Numbered from the stretch's first letter, positions 29,326 through 38,255 are shown. The stretch is 64,000 nt of DNA from CAVZZG01 sp963779685 (GCA_963779685.1 CAVZZG010000001.1:558001-622000); one strand, 5' to 3'. Program-made: numbers and translations. The notes: generated from the letters alone by a model not told the origin.

Positions 29326-30132
29326 TCAGCCCCAACTCATCTCGCCCTTGGCGACTTTCGGTCCGATCTGCGCGGCGATCAGCATCCCGGAGTCGGGGTA
29401 GCGCTTGACCAGGGCATCCGTTACGGCGGCACCGTCGGGCGCCGAGGCGAGGATCTCTTCGAAGGCCATCAGGTAGTCGCGCGTGTAGCGGATGGCGCTC
29501 ACGTCGGCGGAGGCGCCAGGCAGGCGGTGCCCAGGCACGACGAGTTGCGGCGCCAGCGCTTCCATCTCGTCGAGCACGGCAACCCACGCCGCGCGCTGCT
29601 CCGGGGTGGTGGTATCCGCGGTCCAGACGTGTTCGTCGCTGAAGATCAGTACGCCGCCAACGATGGCCTGCTCCTCAGGCTGCCAGAGGTAGTGGCGGTC
29701 GGCGATCGTCTCGTGTCCGCCGCGCAGCTCGAAGCGGTGGCCCTCAAGGACGATGTCGCCAGTCAGGGGCGCGAGCTCGACCAGGCGGGTCGGCCGATTG
29801 TCACCGACCGGCTCCCAGGCCTTCAGCTTGCCTTCGTAGGCCTCGCGGATGTGCTCGATGACCAGCGGCGTCGCGACCAGCTCGGCACGGGGGAAGGCGT
29901 CGGCGATCACCTCGGTGCCCCAGTAGTAGTCGGGGTCGGCGTGGCTGATGAAGACCTTCGTAAGCGCCTTGCCCGAGTCCAGCACCTCGGCCACCAAACG
30001 ATGGCCGTCGGCGCGCGTGAAGCCCGCGTCTACAAGCATTGCCTCCCGCTCACCGGTGATCAGGGTCGCCGTCTTGTTCTTGGAGCCGACGGGAAAGTCG
30101 AGGTCGATAATTCTGATCTCCATTGGCGTCAT
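29326..30132 (-). CDS. Metallo-beta-lactamase-fold hydrolase
   Basis: 268 residues from ATG 30132 (GTG 30135 also possible), with GGAAGGA upstream. The fold is recognisable (LVDAGFTRADGHRL, then SHADPDYYWGTEVI, later VPGHRLPG), but the usual HxHxDH motif reads HADPDY, so the first-shell ligands differ from classical family members. Its promoter (30163-30191) spans a perfect palindrome next to a divergent MarR gene, so it is probably induced by a small molecule. The partner is the NTF2-like gene immediately downstream. Confidence 0.78.
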   Translation of the reverse strand: MTPMEIRIIDLDFPVGSKNKTATLITGEREAMLVDAGFTRADGHRLVAEVLDSGKALTKVFISHADPDYYWGTEVIADAFPRAELVATPLVIEHIREAYEGKLKAWEPVGDNRPTRLVELAPLTGDIVLEGHRFELRGGHETIADRHYLWQPEEQAIVGGVLIFSDEHVWTADTTTPEQRAAWVAVLDEMEALAPQLVVPGHRLPGASADVSAIRYTRDYLMAFEEILASAPDGAAVTDALVKRYPDSGMLIAAQIGPKVAKGEMSWG

Positions 30133-30162
30133 CACGGGATCCTTCCGGGGTGGTCAGCCTGG

Positions 30163-30191
30163 ATATTATCTGCGTACGCAGATACTGTCAA
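30163..30191 (-). promoter_or_regulatory. Sigma-70-type promoter overlapped by an 18-bp palindromic operator
   Basis: On the minus strand TTGACA (30191-30186), a 17-base spacer and TAATAT (30168-30163) form a near-consensus promoter pointing at the metallo-hydrolase gene. The spacer and -10 are covered by TATCTGCGTACGCAGATA (30167-30184), a perfect palindrome. The divergent MarR gene starts 80 bases away, so this is the likely MarR operator. A partial half-site (CAGATATA) follows at 30195-30202. Confidence 0.8.
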
Positions 30192-30264
30192 GTCAGATAT
30201 ATGATGGAAATGGGATGGGCCATCCATCCCGCTCGCGAAGATGCCTCTGAGAAGGAGGGGAGCA

Positions 30265-30771
30265 ATGAGCCGACGCACGACTGCGGAGTCCGAGATCACC
30301 ACAGCTCGAGAGGCGGCGAACGACGAGCTCGTGCTCGCCTTCGGGCGCCTGCAGGGCGCCGCCAATCGGCTCGAGTACCTGCTGGGCAGAGCGCTCGAGG
30401 AACGCTGCGGCATCAACCACCTCACCTTCGAGGTGCTGATGATCCTCGGGCGCGCCGGCCCCGACGGGCTGCCGATGCGCTCCATCGGCCAGGAGCGGGT
30501 GCTGTCCACCGGCGGCGCAAGCCGGCTCGTCGATCGCATGGAGGCCGCGGGCCTCGTGATCAGGACCGCCGACGTCGACGACCGCCGAGGCCGCCGGGTT
30601 CTCCTCACCGCGGCCGGCGAGGACACCGCCGTCCGCGCCGCACGCATTCACGCCGACAACGTTCGGTGCTTCTTCCTCGAGCCGCTCCCCGAAGAGCACC
30701 GCGCCCAGTTCGTCGAGGACCTGCGGATCCTCAGCCACAGCGCCCGCGACGCACTCCCACGCCTGCGGTAG
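30265..30771 (+). CDS. MarR-family transcriptional regulator
   Basis: 168 residues from ATG 30265, which has AAGGAGG at 30252-30258. The winged helix spans SIGQERVLSTGGASRLVDRMEAAGLVIR with the wing DVDDRRGRRVLLTAAG. MarR proteins repress divergent genes and release on ligand binding; the 18-bp palindrome between this gene and the metallo-hydrolase gene is the expected site and may also autoregulate it. Confidence 0.87.
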   Translation: MSRRTTAESEITTAREAANDELVLAFGRLQGAANRLEYLLGRALEERCGINHLTFEVLMILGRAGPDGLPMRSIGQERVLSTGGASRLVDRMEAAGLVIRTADVDDRRGRRVLLTAAGEDTAVRAARIHADNVRCFFLEPLPEEHRAQFVEDLRILSHSARDALPRLR

Positions 30772-30819
30772 TCACCCGTGCGGACGGTCGTGCGGGGTGC
30801 CATAACCTCCCCGGTCACG

Positions 30820-30935
30820 CAGCGATGCGCCGATACTCGTGGATGCGGCCGCCGATCAGGTCGCGTCGTTGGGCCGGCGACGACTGGTGGTGTCTGGTCG
30901 GGTGGGGAGAGGCCGCGAGCGCGGTGGGGCCGGTG
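30820..30935. mobile_element. Fragment of a second IS481-like element end
   Basis: About 115 bases, including ATACTCGTGGATGCGGCCGC, resemble the transposase C-terminal coding end of the adjoining transposon but are separate from it, lying just outside its left terminus. It is an older insertion truncated by, or abutting, the 30936 copy. Confidence 0.5.
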
Positions 30936-32079
30936 GTGGAGGGTGTCTTTATCCGGATTCGGCTCAGGCTGCGGCTCGGTGGTACTCGTGGATGAGGCCG
31001 CCGAGTCGATCACGACGCTCGATCCGGCCGGCTTCGATTCTCGGTGGCGGGTCGGGAGGGCGGAGCGCTCGGCCGCGATGGGGCCGCTCGTGGTTGTAGT
31101 GCTCGAGGTACTCGACAAGCACCCGGCGCAGGTGGTGCTCGTTGCGGATCAGGATCCAGTCGAGGCACTCGCGGCGGATCGTCCGGACGACGCGTTCGGC
31201 GTAGGCGTTCGCGACCGGCGTTCGGATCGGCGTGAGGATCACGCGGACCGCTTCGGTGGCGAAGACGGCGTCGAAGGCGTTGGTGAACTTGGCGTCGTGG
31301 TCGCGGATCAGGAACCGGAACGGATCGAGCAGGCCGCTGATGGCGAGGTTCCGTGCTTGCTGGGCGACCCAGGCACCGGCCGGGTTGGTCGTGATCCCAG
31401 TGAGGTGGACGCGGCGCGTCGCGTGCTCGATGAAGAACAGGACGTCCAGGCGCCGCAGGAGGATCGTGTCGATGCAGAAGAAGTCGCAGGCAAGCACGCC
31501 GGATGCCTGGGCCTCGAGGAACTGGCGCCACGTCGGCCCGTCGCGGCGTGGTGCTGGCTTCAGGCGCGCAGTGCGCAGCACCCGCCGGACCGTGCTCGTC
31601 GACACGATGATGCCGACCTTCGCGAGCTCGCCGCTGATCCGCGGGTTTCCCCAGCGCGGGTTCTCGCGCGCGACACGCACGATCAGCACGCGCGTGTCCG
31701 CATCGACCGGTGGTCGGCCCGGGCCGTGATGAGGGTGACGCCAGCGGCGCCGCGCAACGTCGCGGTGCCAGCGAAGCAGCGTCGCCGGCGTCACCAGCAG
31801 CCCGACCCGCCGATCGGCTGGAAGGAGCCGGGCGAGAGCGGCGAGCAGTGCCCGATCAGACCACGCAAGCCGTGGTCGCGGGTTCGCTCGGCGGAGCACC
31901 GCGAGCTCGTGTCGGAGGAGCACGATCTCCGCATCGCGATGGAGATCGCTACGGTGCCGAACCAGCAGCCGCAGCATCACGACAAAGACCAGGTAGAGGA
32001 AACGGAGAGCCATCCCGGCATCCTGCCGCCCCGCGGCGAAGCCCGCCGCAGAGCTGAATCCGGATAAAGACACCCTTCA
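30936..32079 (-). mobile_element. Complete IS481/IS3-like insertion sequence (1,144 bp)
   Basis: Termini are TGGAGGGTGTCTTTATCC at 30936 and the complement of TGAAGGGTGTCTTTATCC ending at 32079, imperfect inverted repeats of about 25 bases with TG/CA tips. It holds one transposase gene. This is the best-preserved of at least six copies or fragments between 25.6 and 43.8 kb. No clear target duplication was found. Confidence 0.8.
30964..32013 (-). CDS. Transposase with integrase catalytic core (IS481/IS3-like)
   Basis: 349 residues from the ATG of MALRFLYLVF. The N-terminal part has a helix-turn-helix-like segment (RRRWRHPHHGPGRPP...NPRWGNPRISGEL). The rve core has ACDFFCIDT, RDHDAKF and ANAYAERVVRTIRRECLDW, giving the D, D, E triad. 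The C-terminus ends GGLIHEYHRAAA close to the left terminus. It appears intact. Confidence 0.85.
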   Translation of the reverse strand: MALRFLYLVFVVMLRLLVRHRSDLHRDAEIVLLRHELAVLRRANPRPRLAWSDRALLAALARLLPADRRVGLLVTPATLLRWHRDVARRRWRHPHHGPGRPPVDADTRVLIVRVARENPRWGNPRISGELAKVGIIVSTSTVRRVLRTARLKPAPRRDGPTWRQFLEAQASGVLACDFFCIDTILLRRLDVLFFIEHATRRVHLTGITTNPAGAWVAQQARNLAISGLLDPFRFLIRDHDAKFTNAFDAVFATEAVRVILTPIRTPVANAYAERVVRTIRRECLDWILIRNEHHLRRVLVEYLEHYNHERPHRGRALRPPDPPPRIEAGRIERRDRLGGLIHEYHRAAA

Positions 32080-32104
32080 GCCGCGCGATGCGATTCGCGC
32101 CCTC

Positions 32105-32134
32105 AGCTCCGCGCTCGAATACGAGCGCGGAGCT
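32105..32134. repeat. Perfect 13-bp inverted repeat with 4-base loop
   Basis: AGCTCCGCGCTCG at 32105-32117 pairs with CGAGCGCGGAGCT at 32122-32134. It lies 25 bases outside the transposon right end. No T-run follows. Confidence 0.6.
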
Positions 32135-32239
32135 GCTCGGCGCGACGGACGTCGTCGACTCCCACTGCCTGACGCTCGGCCTCGGCCTCGACCTCGACGC
32201 GACTGCGGCCTGGAGCGCCCAGCAGCTGATACCGGTGAC

Positions 32240-32478
32240 GGCGGGCCGAGAACGGTAGCGTTCAGCGCGACTGCCCGCCCAGCCCGGCGACCACCGATCC
32301 CTGGCTGGTTCCGGTCGTGAGCGTGCTTGGGGACGTCGTCGGACTGAACTTCTTCGACAGGGAGGTGCTGGTGCCGCTCGACGGCAGCGACGCCAGCTAC
32401 AGCTTCCCGAACCAGCAGGTCGGCAGCAATACCGAGTCGGGCACGATCCGGATCGCCGTCGACGTCCTGCATTCCTGA
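32240..32478 (+). pseudogene. Degenerate coding remnant, unidentified
   Basis: A plus-strand frame reads protein-like sequence (PWLVPVVSVLGDVVGLNFFD, then LVPLDGSDASYSFPNQQ) to a stop at 32476-32478, with no plausible start. A neighbouring frame from about 32150 to 32260 also looks coding. Probably the 3' part of a gene destroyed by the adjacent transposon. The remainder of 32080-32706 holds nothing else I recognise. Confidence 0.35.
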
Positions 32479-32706
32479 GCGCATCGCGAGGCAGGCGCTG
32501 GGCGAACGCGGTGAGAATGATCCGGTCGGCGAGGCCGCTCGACCCGCGGACACAGAACAGCGAGCTCGTGGCGAGGGACGCGGACCTCGATCGCGTTGGC
32601 TGCGTCTGATCGGCGGCGGTCATCAACCGCTCTCAAGCCTCCCCGAGGCAGCCTGCTGACGAATCCGGGTTAGAGTGCCCCGAGCGATAACCCCCGAGAG
32701 AGACCC

Positions 32707-33933
32707 ATGCACACCACGATTCGCAGCCAGATCGACTGGGAACAGCCGTTCCCCCCAGAGGAATTTGCCGAGCGTCGCAAGAAGGTCAAGCAGGCCCTCG
32801 AACAGGCCGGGTACGATGGCATGGTGGTTACCGCGCCGCGCGATTACTACTATCTGAGCGGTCACGATCATTGCTGGCAGTATCGTCACGCCGTGATCGG
32901 TTTGTACTTCGACACGGCCAGCGGATCGTTCGTGTTTTTTGACAACACCAGCCACCAGGTCCTGATTTCGAATACACCCGAAATTACAGACGTTCTCTAT
33001 CAGTCGAGGCAGATTCCCGCGGCTGAGCAGGTGCTCGACCTGGCGCGGAAAATCCTGGAGCGGGGTTGGGCGCGAGGGCGTATTGCCATTCAAACGTGGG
33101 GCTACGGCTGTCATCCCGATCATGTACGCGCTCTAGGCCGTCAGTTCGCCGAGGCCGGTGCGACAGTGGTCGAGGATTCCGACCTGATCGAACACGTGCG
33201 GCTCTACAAGTCCGCCCGCGAGGTCGCGGTCATGCGTAGCGCCGCCGAGGCGGCGCTCGCAACGATGCGCCGTGTCCAAGAGTACGTGCGGGTCGGCGTG
33301 TCCGAAACCGAGATCGACGGCGTGTTGTGTAACGAATTGATGACCCGGGGCTGTGGCCATCCGGGTATCCGGAATATGATCGGCAGTGGCCCGCGCTCGG
33401 GCTGCCATCACGGCCTCGCAACCCATCGCCAGTTGAAGCAAGGCGATCTGTTGCACATCGATTTTGGCGCGAGTGTTCATCGCTATCATGTCAATCTGAG
33501 CCGCATGTTTTCCGTCGGGAGCGCTGACCCACGCTGGCACACCCTGTTTACCCCTTCGGCAGACTGCAGCAGAGCGATCGCAAGCGGAGTCAAGGTCGGT
33601 GACCCGTTCAGTCAGGTGCAGAAGGCGGCCGATCGATTCATTGCGGACTCGGGCGTCGATCGGCAGCGATACGGATGGTTTATCGGCGGGTACGTCCTCG
33701 GAATTGCATTCCCCCCGGATTGGGTCGATCAGCATCGGCCGGAACCCTATGAACCCGCTAACGACGTGATCATGCAGCCCGGCATGGTCTTCAACTTCGA
33801 AGTCCAGTACGACGTATTCGACGGTTGGGCAGGCGGCTCCGGCGGTGGTTGGATCGATTCGTATCTGATGACCGAGCGAGGGCTTGAGATCCTCACCGAC
33901 ATGCCCAGAAATCTGGTCGAGCTACCCGTCTGA
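32707..33933 (+). CDS. M24 family (creatinase/Xaa-Pro peptidase-like) hydrolase
   Basis: 408 residues with a creatinase N-terminal domain and a pita-bread C-terminal domain (HIDFGASVHRYHVNLSRMF, GYVLGIAFPPDW, NFEVQYDVFDGW). The second metal Asp of aminopeptidases is Asn here, and the GHGIG-like His is replaced within a segment resembling ectoine hydrolases/creatinases, so a C-N hydrolase with modified or no metal site is likely. By eye its GC is lower and its codon choice more A/T-ending than its neighbours, suggesting separate acquisition. Confidence 0.8.
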   Translation: MHTTIRSQIDWEQPFPPEEFAERRKKVKQALEQAGYDGMVVTAPRDYYYLSGHDHCWQYRHAVIGLYFDTASGSFVFFDNTSHQVLISNTPEITDVLYQSRQIPAAEQVLDLARKILERGWARGRIAIQTWGYGCHPDHVRALGRQFAEAGATVVEDSDLIEHVRLYKSAREVAVMRSAAEAALATMRRVQEYVRVGVSETEIDGVLCNELMTRGCGHPGIRNMIGSGPRSGCHHGLATHRQLKQGDLLHIDFGASVHRYHVNLSRMFSVGSADPRWHTLFTPSADCSRAIASGVKVGDPFSQVQKAADRFIADSGVDRQRYGWFIGGYVLGIAFPPDWVDQHRPEPYEPANDVIMQPGMVFNFEVQYDVFDGWAGGSGGGWIDSYLMTERGLEILTDMPRNLVELPV

Positions 33934-34188
33934 GCGATTGGGCGAAAGAGGCGGCAGTCGCCATGGGGGGCGCCGCTTAGCGCTGACGGCCCTGGACGAG
34001 GATTCGCCTGATGCGCGTGAAGCTTGCAGGCACTTGAACCGGTATGCCGTCGGCGACCGGTCGCGCGTGAGTGACGCGAGGAGCGCGGCGAGCAACCGGC
34101 TCGGCCGCGCGCACCCGATGCGCACCTCCTAGCCAGCAATCCGGCTGTGGAGGCCATGAACGATAGTGGAGCTTCGTGAAGCGTTCCC

Positions 34189-34362
34189 GCTGCAATTCGC
34201 GCTGATTCGCACCGATCCGTCGCGATGCGAACGCATGCGGGCGCAAGATGGTAAGGAGGGGGTCTGCGGTTCGAGTTCGCAAGAGGGCTTTCCCTGCAAA
34301 TGAGCACTATCGTGTGCCCGTCGGAGGGCAACAAAGGTGTCGTTTTCGCCCATTTCTCGCCC
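34189..34362. repeat. Attachment-site copy 3: tRNA-Thr 3' half with flanking motifs
   Basis: The core 34248-34289 matches the tRNA-Thr 3' half with one change in the T-arm (GAGTTCG). A CCTGCAAAT-like motif (GCTGCAATT) lies at 34189 on the left, TTTCCCTGCAAATG follows the core, and TCGCCCATTTCTCGCCC is at 34346-34362. The upstream 50 bases align without gaps to those before copy 5 (37 of 50 identical). The gap 33934-34418 holds no gene. Confidence 0.82.
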
Positions 34363-34418
34363 ACGCCGGGTGGGCACGGGTTGGTCGTTCCGGCCGGTGC
34401 GCCGAGGGCGTCCTGGCG

Positions 34419-36254
34419 TCAGGCGTCGGCTTTCGCCGACCGCAGCTGGTGGATGCGCAGGGCGAGTTGGAGCGGGAACCAGTCGTCGCTGTTGGAGAGC
34501 TCGAGGCCGGTGAGGTGCTCGATGCGCGCGAGTCGTTGTGCGAGGGTGTTGCGGTGTACGAAGAGGGTGCGGGCGGCTTCGTTGCGGCTGCGTAGGTCGA
34601 GGAAGACGGCGAGGGTCTCGATGAGCGATCCGTTGCGGACGTGGTCGTAGCGGGCGATGGTCTCGATGGCGACGGCGTAGCGATCGCGGGTGGCTGCGAG
34701 GTCGGCTGCGCGGCTGAGGAGCAGCTGATGTCCGACGTCGTCGAGCGTGTAGACACCGCCGCCGGCGTGGCTGGCGGCGGCGACGGCGACGATTTCTCGT
34801 GCCTCGGTCAGTGCTGTCCGGATGTCTTCGACGGCGTCGGCGGGCGCTGAGATGCCGAAGGTGACGGCGGCACCGAAGCGGGCGCGGACAGCTGTGCGCA
34901 GGTGGTCGAGTGTGGCGCGCAGGTCGGGTGGTATGCCTTCGCCGCGCGCTGACGGTACGAGTGCGATCGCCTCGCGGCCGGTTGCGCTGCTGTGCGCCCC
35001 CGCGATTCTGCCGCGGATGCCGCTTGCGATCTGCCTGAGGACGAGCGCCGACCCGTCCCATGCCGCGGCTGCGTGTGGTTCGAGTTCCACCGCGCCGACG
35101 ACCGCGGTGTAGCTGCCGGCGCGCAGTCCCAGCGTCGCGGCGCGCTGGCGTAGCACGCCGCCGCCGATCCTTCCGGCGACGACGTCGCGCAGGAAGTGGC
35201 CGAGCTCGTTGTGCTGGACGAGTTCCTCGGCGAGCAGCGCGTTCTTGAGCGCCAGCGAGGCGTGACCGGCGACGGTGGAGAGAAGGGCCTGGTCCTCGCT
35301 GCTGAAGACGCGGGCCGCTGCGCGGTAGCAGCAGAGCAGGCCCAGTTCCTCGCCGGCGATCTGTAGTGGTACTGCTGTTGACGCGCCGAACCAGCGGCCG
35401 ACGCGGCTGCGCACGTCGTCCGCTGCGCTGTTCCAGGTCGCGCCGCGGCGGCGTACCTCGGCGTCGATTTCGAGGAGCTCGCGTCGCGCCGCCGTGAGCG
35501 CGTCGCCGCCTTGGGCTGTGCCGCTGCCGACGCTCTTGAGGAACAGCCGGTCGGCGCCGGACGGGTCGCGGACGAGGAGGACGGCGAGGTCGGCGGCGCC
35601 CACCTCGCGTGCGAGCTCCGTGGTCACATCGAGGAGCCGTGCGGTGGCGAGCCCGGAGGTCGTCATCGCCGACAGCTCCGCCATCCGCTCCAGTACGCGC
35701 GTGCGCCGGCTCACGGATGCGTGTAGCTGGGCGTTTTCGATCGCGCCCGCGACGATGACGGCGATCCACTCGGCGAGGCGCACGTGGTCGGGCGTGAAGC
35801 GCCCTCCGGTGGTCGACCAGACGCTGACGACGCCGATCAGCCGCTCGCTGCGCGAGACGATCGGCACGCAGACGAGCGCGTCGTAGCGCTCCTCGCCGAG
35901 CCCGGCGTGCAACACGAACCGCGGGTCGGCATGGAGATCGCGTTCGACCACGTAGGTCTGGCGCGACGCCCCCACCCAGCCCGTCACGCCCTCACCGAGC
36001 GAGAGCCGCAGGACGCCGACGAGCGGCGCGGCGGCGCTTTCGGTCGCGGCCGCGAGCACGAGCTCGTCCGCCTCCTCGTCGTAGAGCGAGATGTAGGCAT
36101 CCGACCCGCCCGTCGCGTCCGCGATCACCTCGACGACGCGCTGCAGCACGATCGCGGGATCGAGCGAGGATCCGACCGCGAGGATGACGTCCTGGAAGGC
36201 GGCCAGCGAGCCGCCGGGGAGCGTGTGGGTTCCCGGAGCAGCCAAGCCCGCCAC
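34419..36254 (-). CDS. PucR/CdaR-type regulator with two GAF domains
   Basis: 611 residues: a first GAF domain (about 15-170), a second GAF (about 195-345), a middle GGDEF-like PucR segment, and the C-terminal PucR helix-turn-helix (FLDLRSRNEAARTLFVHRNTLAQRLARIEHLTGL). Such proteins activate catabolic operons in response to small ligands. It is divergent from the P450-ferredoxin pair, which it most likely controls, with the control region at 36255-36384. Confidence 0.85.
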   Translation of the reverse strand: MAGLAAPGTHTLPGGSLAAFQDVILAVGSSLDPAIVLQRVVEVIADATGGSDAYISLYDEEADELVLAAATESAAAPLVGVLRLSLGEGVTGWVGASRQTYVVERDLHADPRFVLHAGLGEERYDALVCVPIVSRSERLIGVVSVWSTTGGRFTPDHVRLAEWIAVIVAGAIENAQLHASVSRRTRVLERMAELSAMTTSGLATARLLDVTTELAREVGAADLAVLLVRDPSGADRLFLKSVGSGTAQGGDALTAARRELLEIDAEVRRRGATWNSAADDVRSRVGRWFGASTAVPLQIAGEELGLLCCYRAAARVFSSEDQALLSTVAGHASLALKNALLAEELVQHNELGHFLRDVVAGRIGGGVLRQRAATLGLRAGSYTAVVGAVELEPHAAAAWDGSALVLRQIASGIRGRIAGAHSSATGREAIALVPSARGEGIPPDLRATLDHLRTAVRARFGAAVTFGISAPADAVEDIRTALTEAREIVAVAAASHAGGGVYTLDDVGHQLLLSRAADLAATRDRYAVAIETIARYDHVRNGSLIETLAVFLDLRSRNEAARTLFVHRNTLAQRLARIEHLTGLELSNSDDWFPLQLALRIHQLRSAKADA

Positions 36255-36384
36255 GGTAGCGCAGACCAGCTCAGAGTATGTGCCAGTTGCCCATACTTCT
36301 GTAGTCGACAGCTGTGCACAGTCGATCTTCGACGTAGCCTGTGGAGACGCGTCAGAGGCGCCAGGGCAGATGGAGGGACGACTG

Positions 36385-37575
36385 GTGGCGGTCGAGGATC
36401 AGGTCGGCGGGCAGGGGCGGCTCGGGGAGTTCGACTTCCACGGTTCGGCGCTGGATGAGGTGTGGGCCGACTACCGCGCGATGCACGCGGGCTGCCCGGT
36501 CGGCCATAGCTCGAAGTACGGCGGCTTCACATTCATCGCCAAGCTCGAGGACATCTTCACCGCCGAGCAGAACCCGGACACCTTCGCGGTGGCGCCTTCG
36601 ATGCTGCTGCCGGCGTTCGGCACCGACGTGCCGATGATCCCGATCGACATCGACCCGCCGATGCACGCGCACTACCGCAAGATCCTGCTGCCGCTGTTCA
36701 CCCCGCGGATGCTCGACCAGTTGACGCCCGGCATCCGCCAGACCTCGCGCGAGCTCGCGCAGGCGATCGCCGCGCAAGACGTGGCGGACGCGTCGATGGG
36801 GTACGCCCGCGCCGTGGTGACGATCGTCTTCTCCCGCCTCTGCGGCTTCCCCGAGAAGGACTGGCCGACGTTCGACCAGTGGGTCGACGACATCATCTAC
36901 GAGCGCACTGCCGAACCGGAGCGCGCCTACGCCGCCGGCAACGCCGTGCGGGCGTACTTCGACGACCTGCTCACGGCGCGCCGCGGCGCGCCGCGCCAGG
37001 ACGACCTGATCAGCGTGCTGCTGGAGGCGCGGATCGAGGACGGACGCCCGCTCACGCACGACGAGCTCATCTCCTACTGCTACCTCTTGTTCGTGGCCGG
37101 TCTCGACACGACCGCATGGGCGATCCGGGCCGGCCTCTGGCACCTCGCCCGCGTACCCGAGGCGCAGGCGCAGCTGCGAGCGCAGCCGGAGCTGATCCCT
37201 GCGGCCGCCGAGGAGGTGCTGCGGATGCTCTCGCCGGTCCAGGCGATGGCGCGCACCTGCATGCGCGACACGGTCGTGCGCGGCACCGACATCAAGGCCG
37301 GCGAGCGGGTGGTGCTCGTCTTCGGGGCGGGAAACCGTGACCCCGATGCGTTCGACGACCCCGACACGATCCGCTTCGACCGCACCAAGAACCGGCATCT
37401 TGCGTTCGGCGGCGGCATCCACCGCTGCCTCGGCTCGAATCTCGGACGGCGCGAACTCGTGATCGCGCTCGAGGAGTTCCTCGCGACCGTGCCGACCTTC
37501 AGCGCCGACGACGAGTCCCAGCCGTGGCACGGCGTCGGGCCGCTGACGCTCCGGATCCACCACGAGGAGGCGTGA
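36385..37575 (+). CDS. Cytochrome P450
   Basis: 396 residues from GTG 36385, chosen because GGAGGG lies 7 bases upstream; ATG 36370 is an alternative. All P450 hallmarks are present: I-helix AGLDTT, EEVLR (ExxR) and the heme loop FGGGIHRCLGSNLGRREL with the proximal Cys. It is a soluble class I bacterial monooxygenase. The stop overlaps the ferredoxin start (TGATG), so its electron donor is encoded with it; no ferredoxin reductase is present. The substrate is unknown. Confidence 0.93.
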   Translation: MAVEDQVGGQGRLGEFDFHGSALDEVWADYRAMHAGCPVGHSSKYGGFTFIAKLEDIFTAEQNPDTFAVAPSMLLPAFGTDVPMIPIDIDPPMHAHYRKILLPLFTPRMLDQLTPGIRQTSRELAQAIAAQDVADASMGYARAVVTIVFSRLCGFPEKDWPTFDQWVDDIIYERTAEPERAYAAGNAVRAYFDDLLTARRGAPRQDDLISVLLEARIEDGRPLTHDELISYCYLLFVAGLDTTAWAIRAGLWHLARVPEAQAQLRAQPELIPAAAEEVLRMLSPVQAMARTCMRDTVVRGTDIKAGERVVLVFGAGNRDPDAFDDPDTIRFDRTKNRHLAFGGGIHRCLGSNLGRRELVIALEEFLATVPTFSADDESQPWHGVGPLTLRIHHEEA

Positions 37576-37778
37576 TGCGGCTCAGGATCGATCCGGGACT
37601 CTGCCAGGGCCACGCGCGGTGCGCGGCGCTTGCACCCGAGTTGTTCGACCTCGACGAGAACGGCTGCGGGATCGTCCGCTCCGGCTGTGAGAACGTGCCC
37701 GACGGCGACCTGCAGGCGCTCCTGGCGGTCGACAACTGCCCGGAGCAGGCGATCGTGCTCGAGCCCGACCACGGGTAG
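37575..37778 (+). CDS. P450-associated 3Fe-4S type ferredoxin
   Basis: 67 residues. The cluster motif is CQGHARC, with a later Cys in NCPEQAI. The C-x2-H-x2-C pattern is typical of single-cluster ferredoxins of actinobacterial P450s, where His replaces the usual Cys. Translation is coupled to the P450 at 36385. It delivers electrons to that enzyme. Confidence 0.9.
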   Translation: MRLRIDPGLCQGHARCAALAPELFDLDENGCGIVRSGCENVPDGDLQALLAVDNCPEQAIVLEPDHG

Positions 37779-38255
37779 CTAGGTGTCCTGCCTAGAGACG
37801 TTGTGAACGGCTGCGCCGTGCTCGAGCCGGCCGTGCCGCGTCGCGTGGTTGCCAAGGGACGCTGTGGGACGAGGTCGCGGAATGGGCGCACGTCACGGGC
37901 GGCGGCGCGCGATCCGGTCGAGCCGGAATGGTGACGCCGACGCCTGCGTCCCGGCGCTGGGCGGAGTCGCCTGTGCTGAGGACCGCTCGCGGCGCGAGTG
38001 GAGGTGCTCCCGGACTTCGCCAACCCGATCATCCCCCGTTCGGGGGACGCGGCGCCGGCCCCCAGAGCGAGAAGCTCTTCCGGCAACCCCGCGTCTGGTT
38101 CGTTGCTTCCGCGTCCGGTTCCGTAGTGCCCCGCGTTTCGTAGTGCCCCGTCGCGTCCCGGGTTCCACCTTCCCGCGCCGGTTTCCGTGTTGCCCCGCTC
38201 GCCCACCGGGTTCCCTCCTCCCCGCGCGTTCCCGGTAGTCGTCGTGTGCTCTCGC
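37779..38255. other. Gene-free interval with short repeats
   Basis: No convincing gene is visible. Between 38110 and 38200 the element GTAGTGCCCCG occurs twice, with a similar GTGTTGCCCCG nearby, in a C/T-rich stretch before the PilZ gene. I cannot assign a role. Confidence 0.4.

Noticed and set aside
32105..32134. The inverted repeat as a rho-independent terminator
   Set aside because: No T-run follows in either direction and no intact gene ends there.
34129..35769. Long Arg/Pro-rich minus-strand frame overlapping the PucR gene
   Set aside because: Out-of-frame shadow of the PucR regulator.
38100..38200. Repeated GTAGTGCCCCG units resembling a small array
   Set aside because: Only two or three short imperfect units with irregular spacing; no CRISPR array or cas gene is present in the window.
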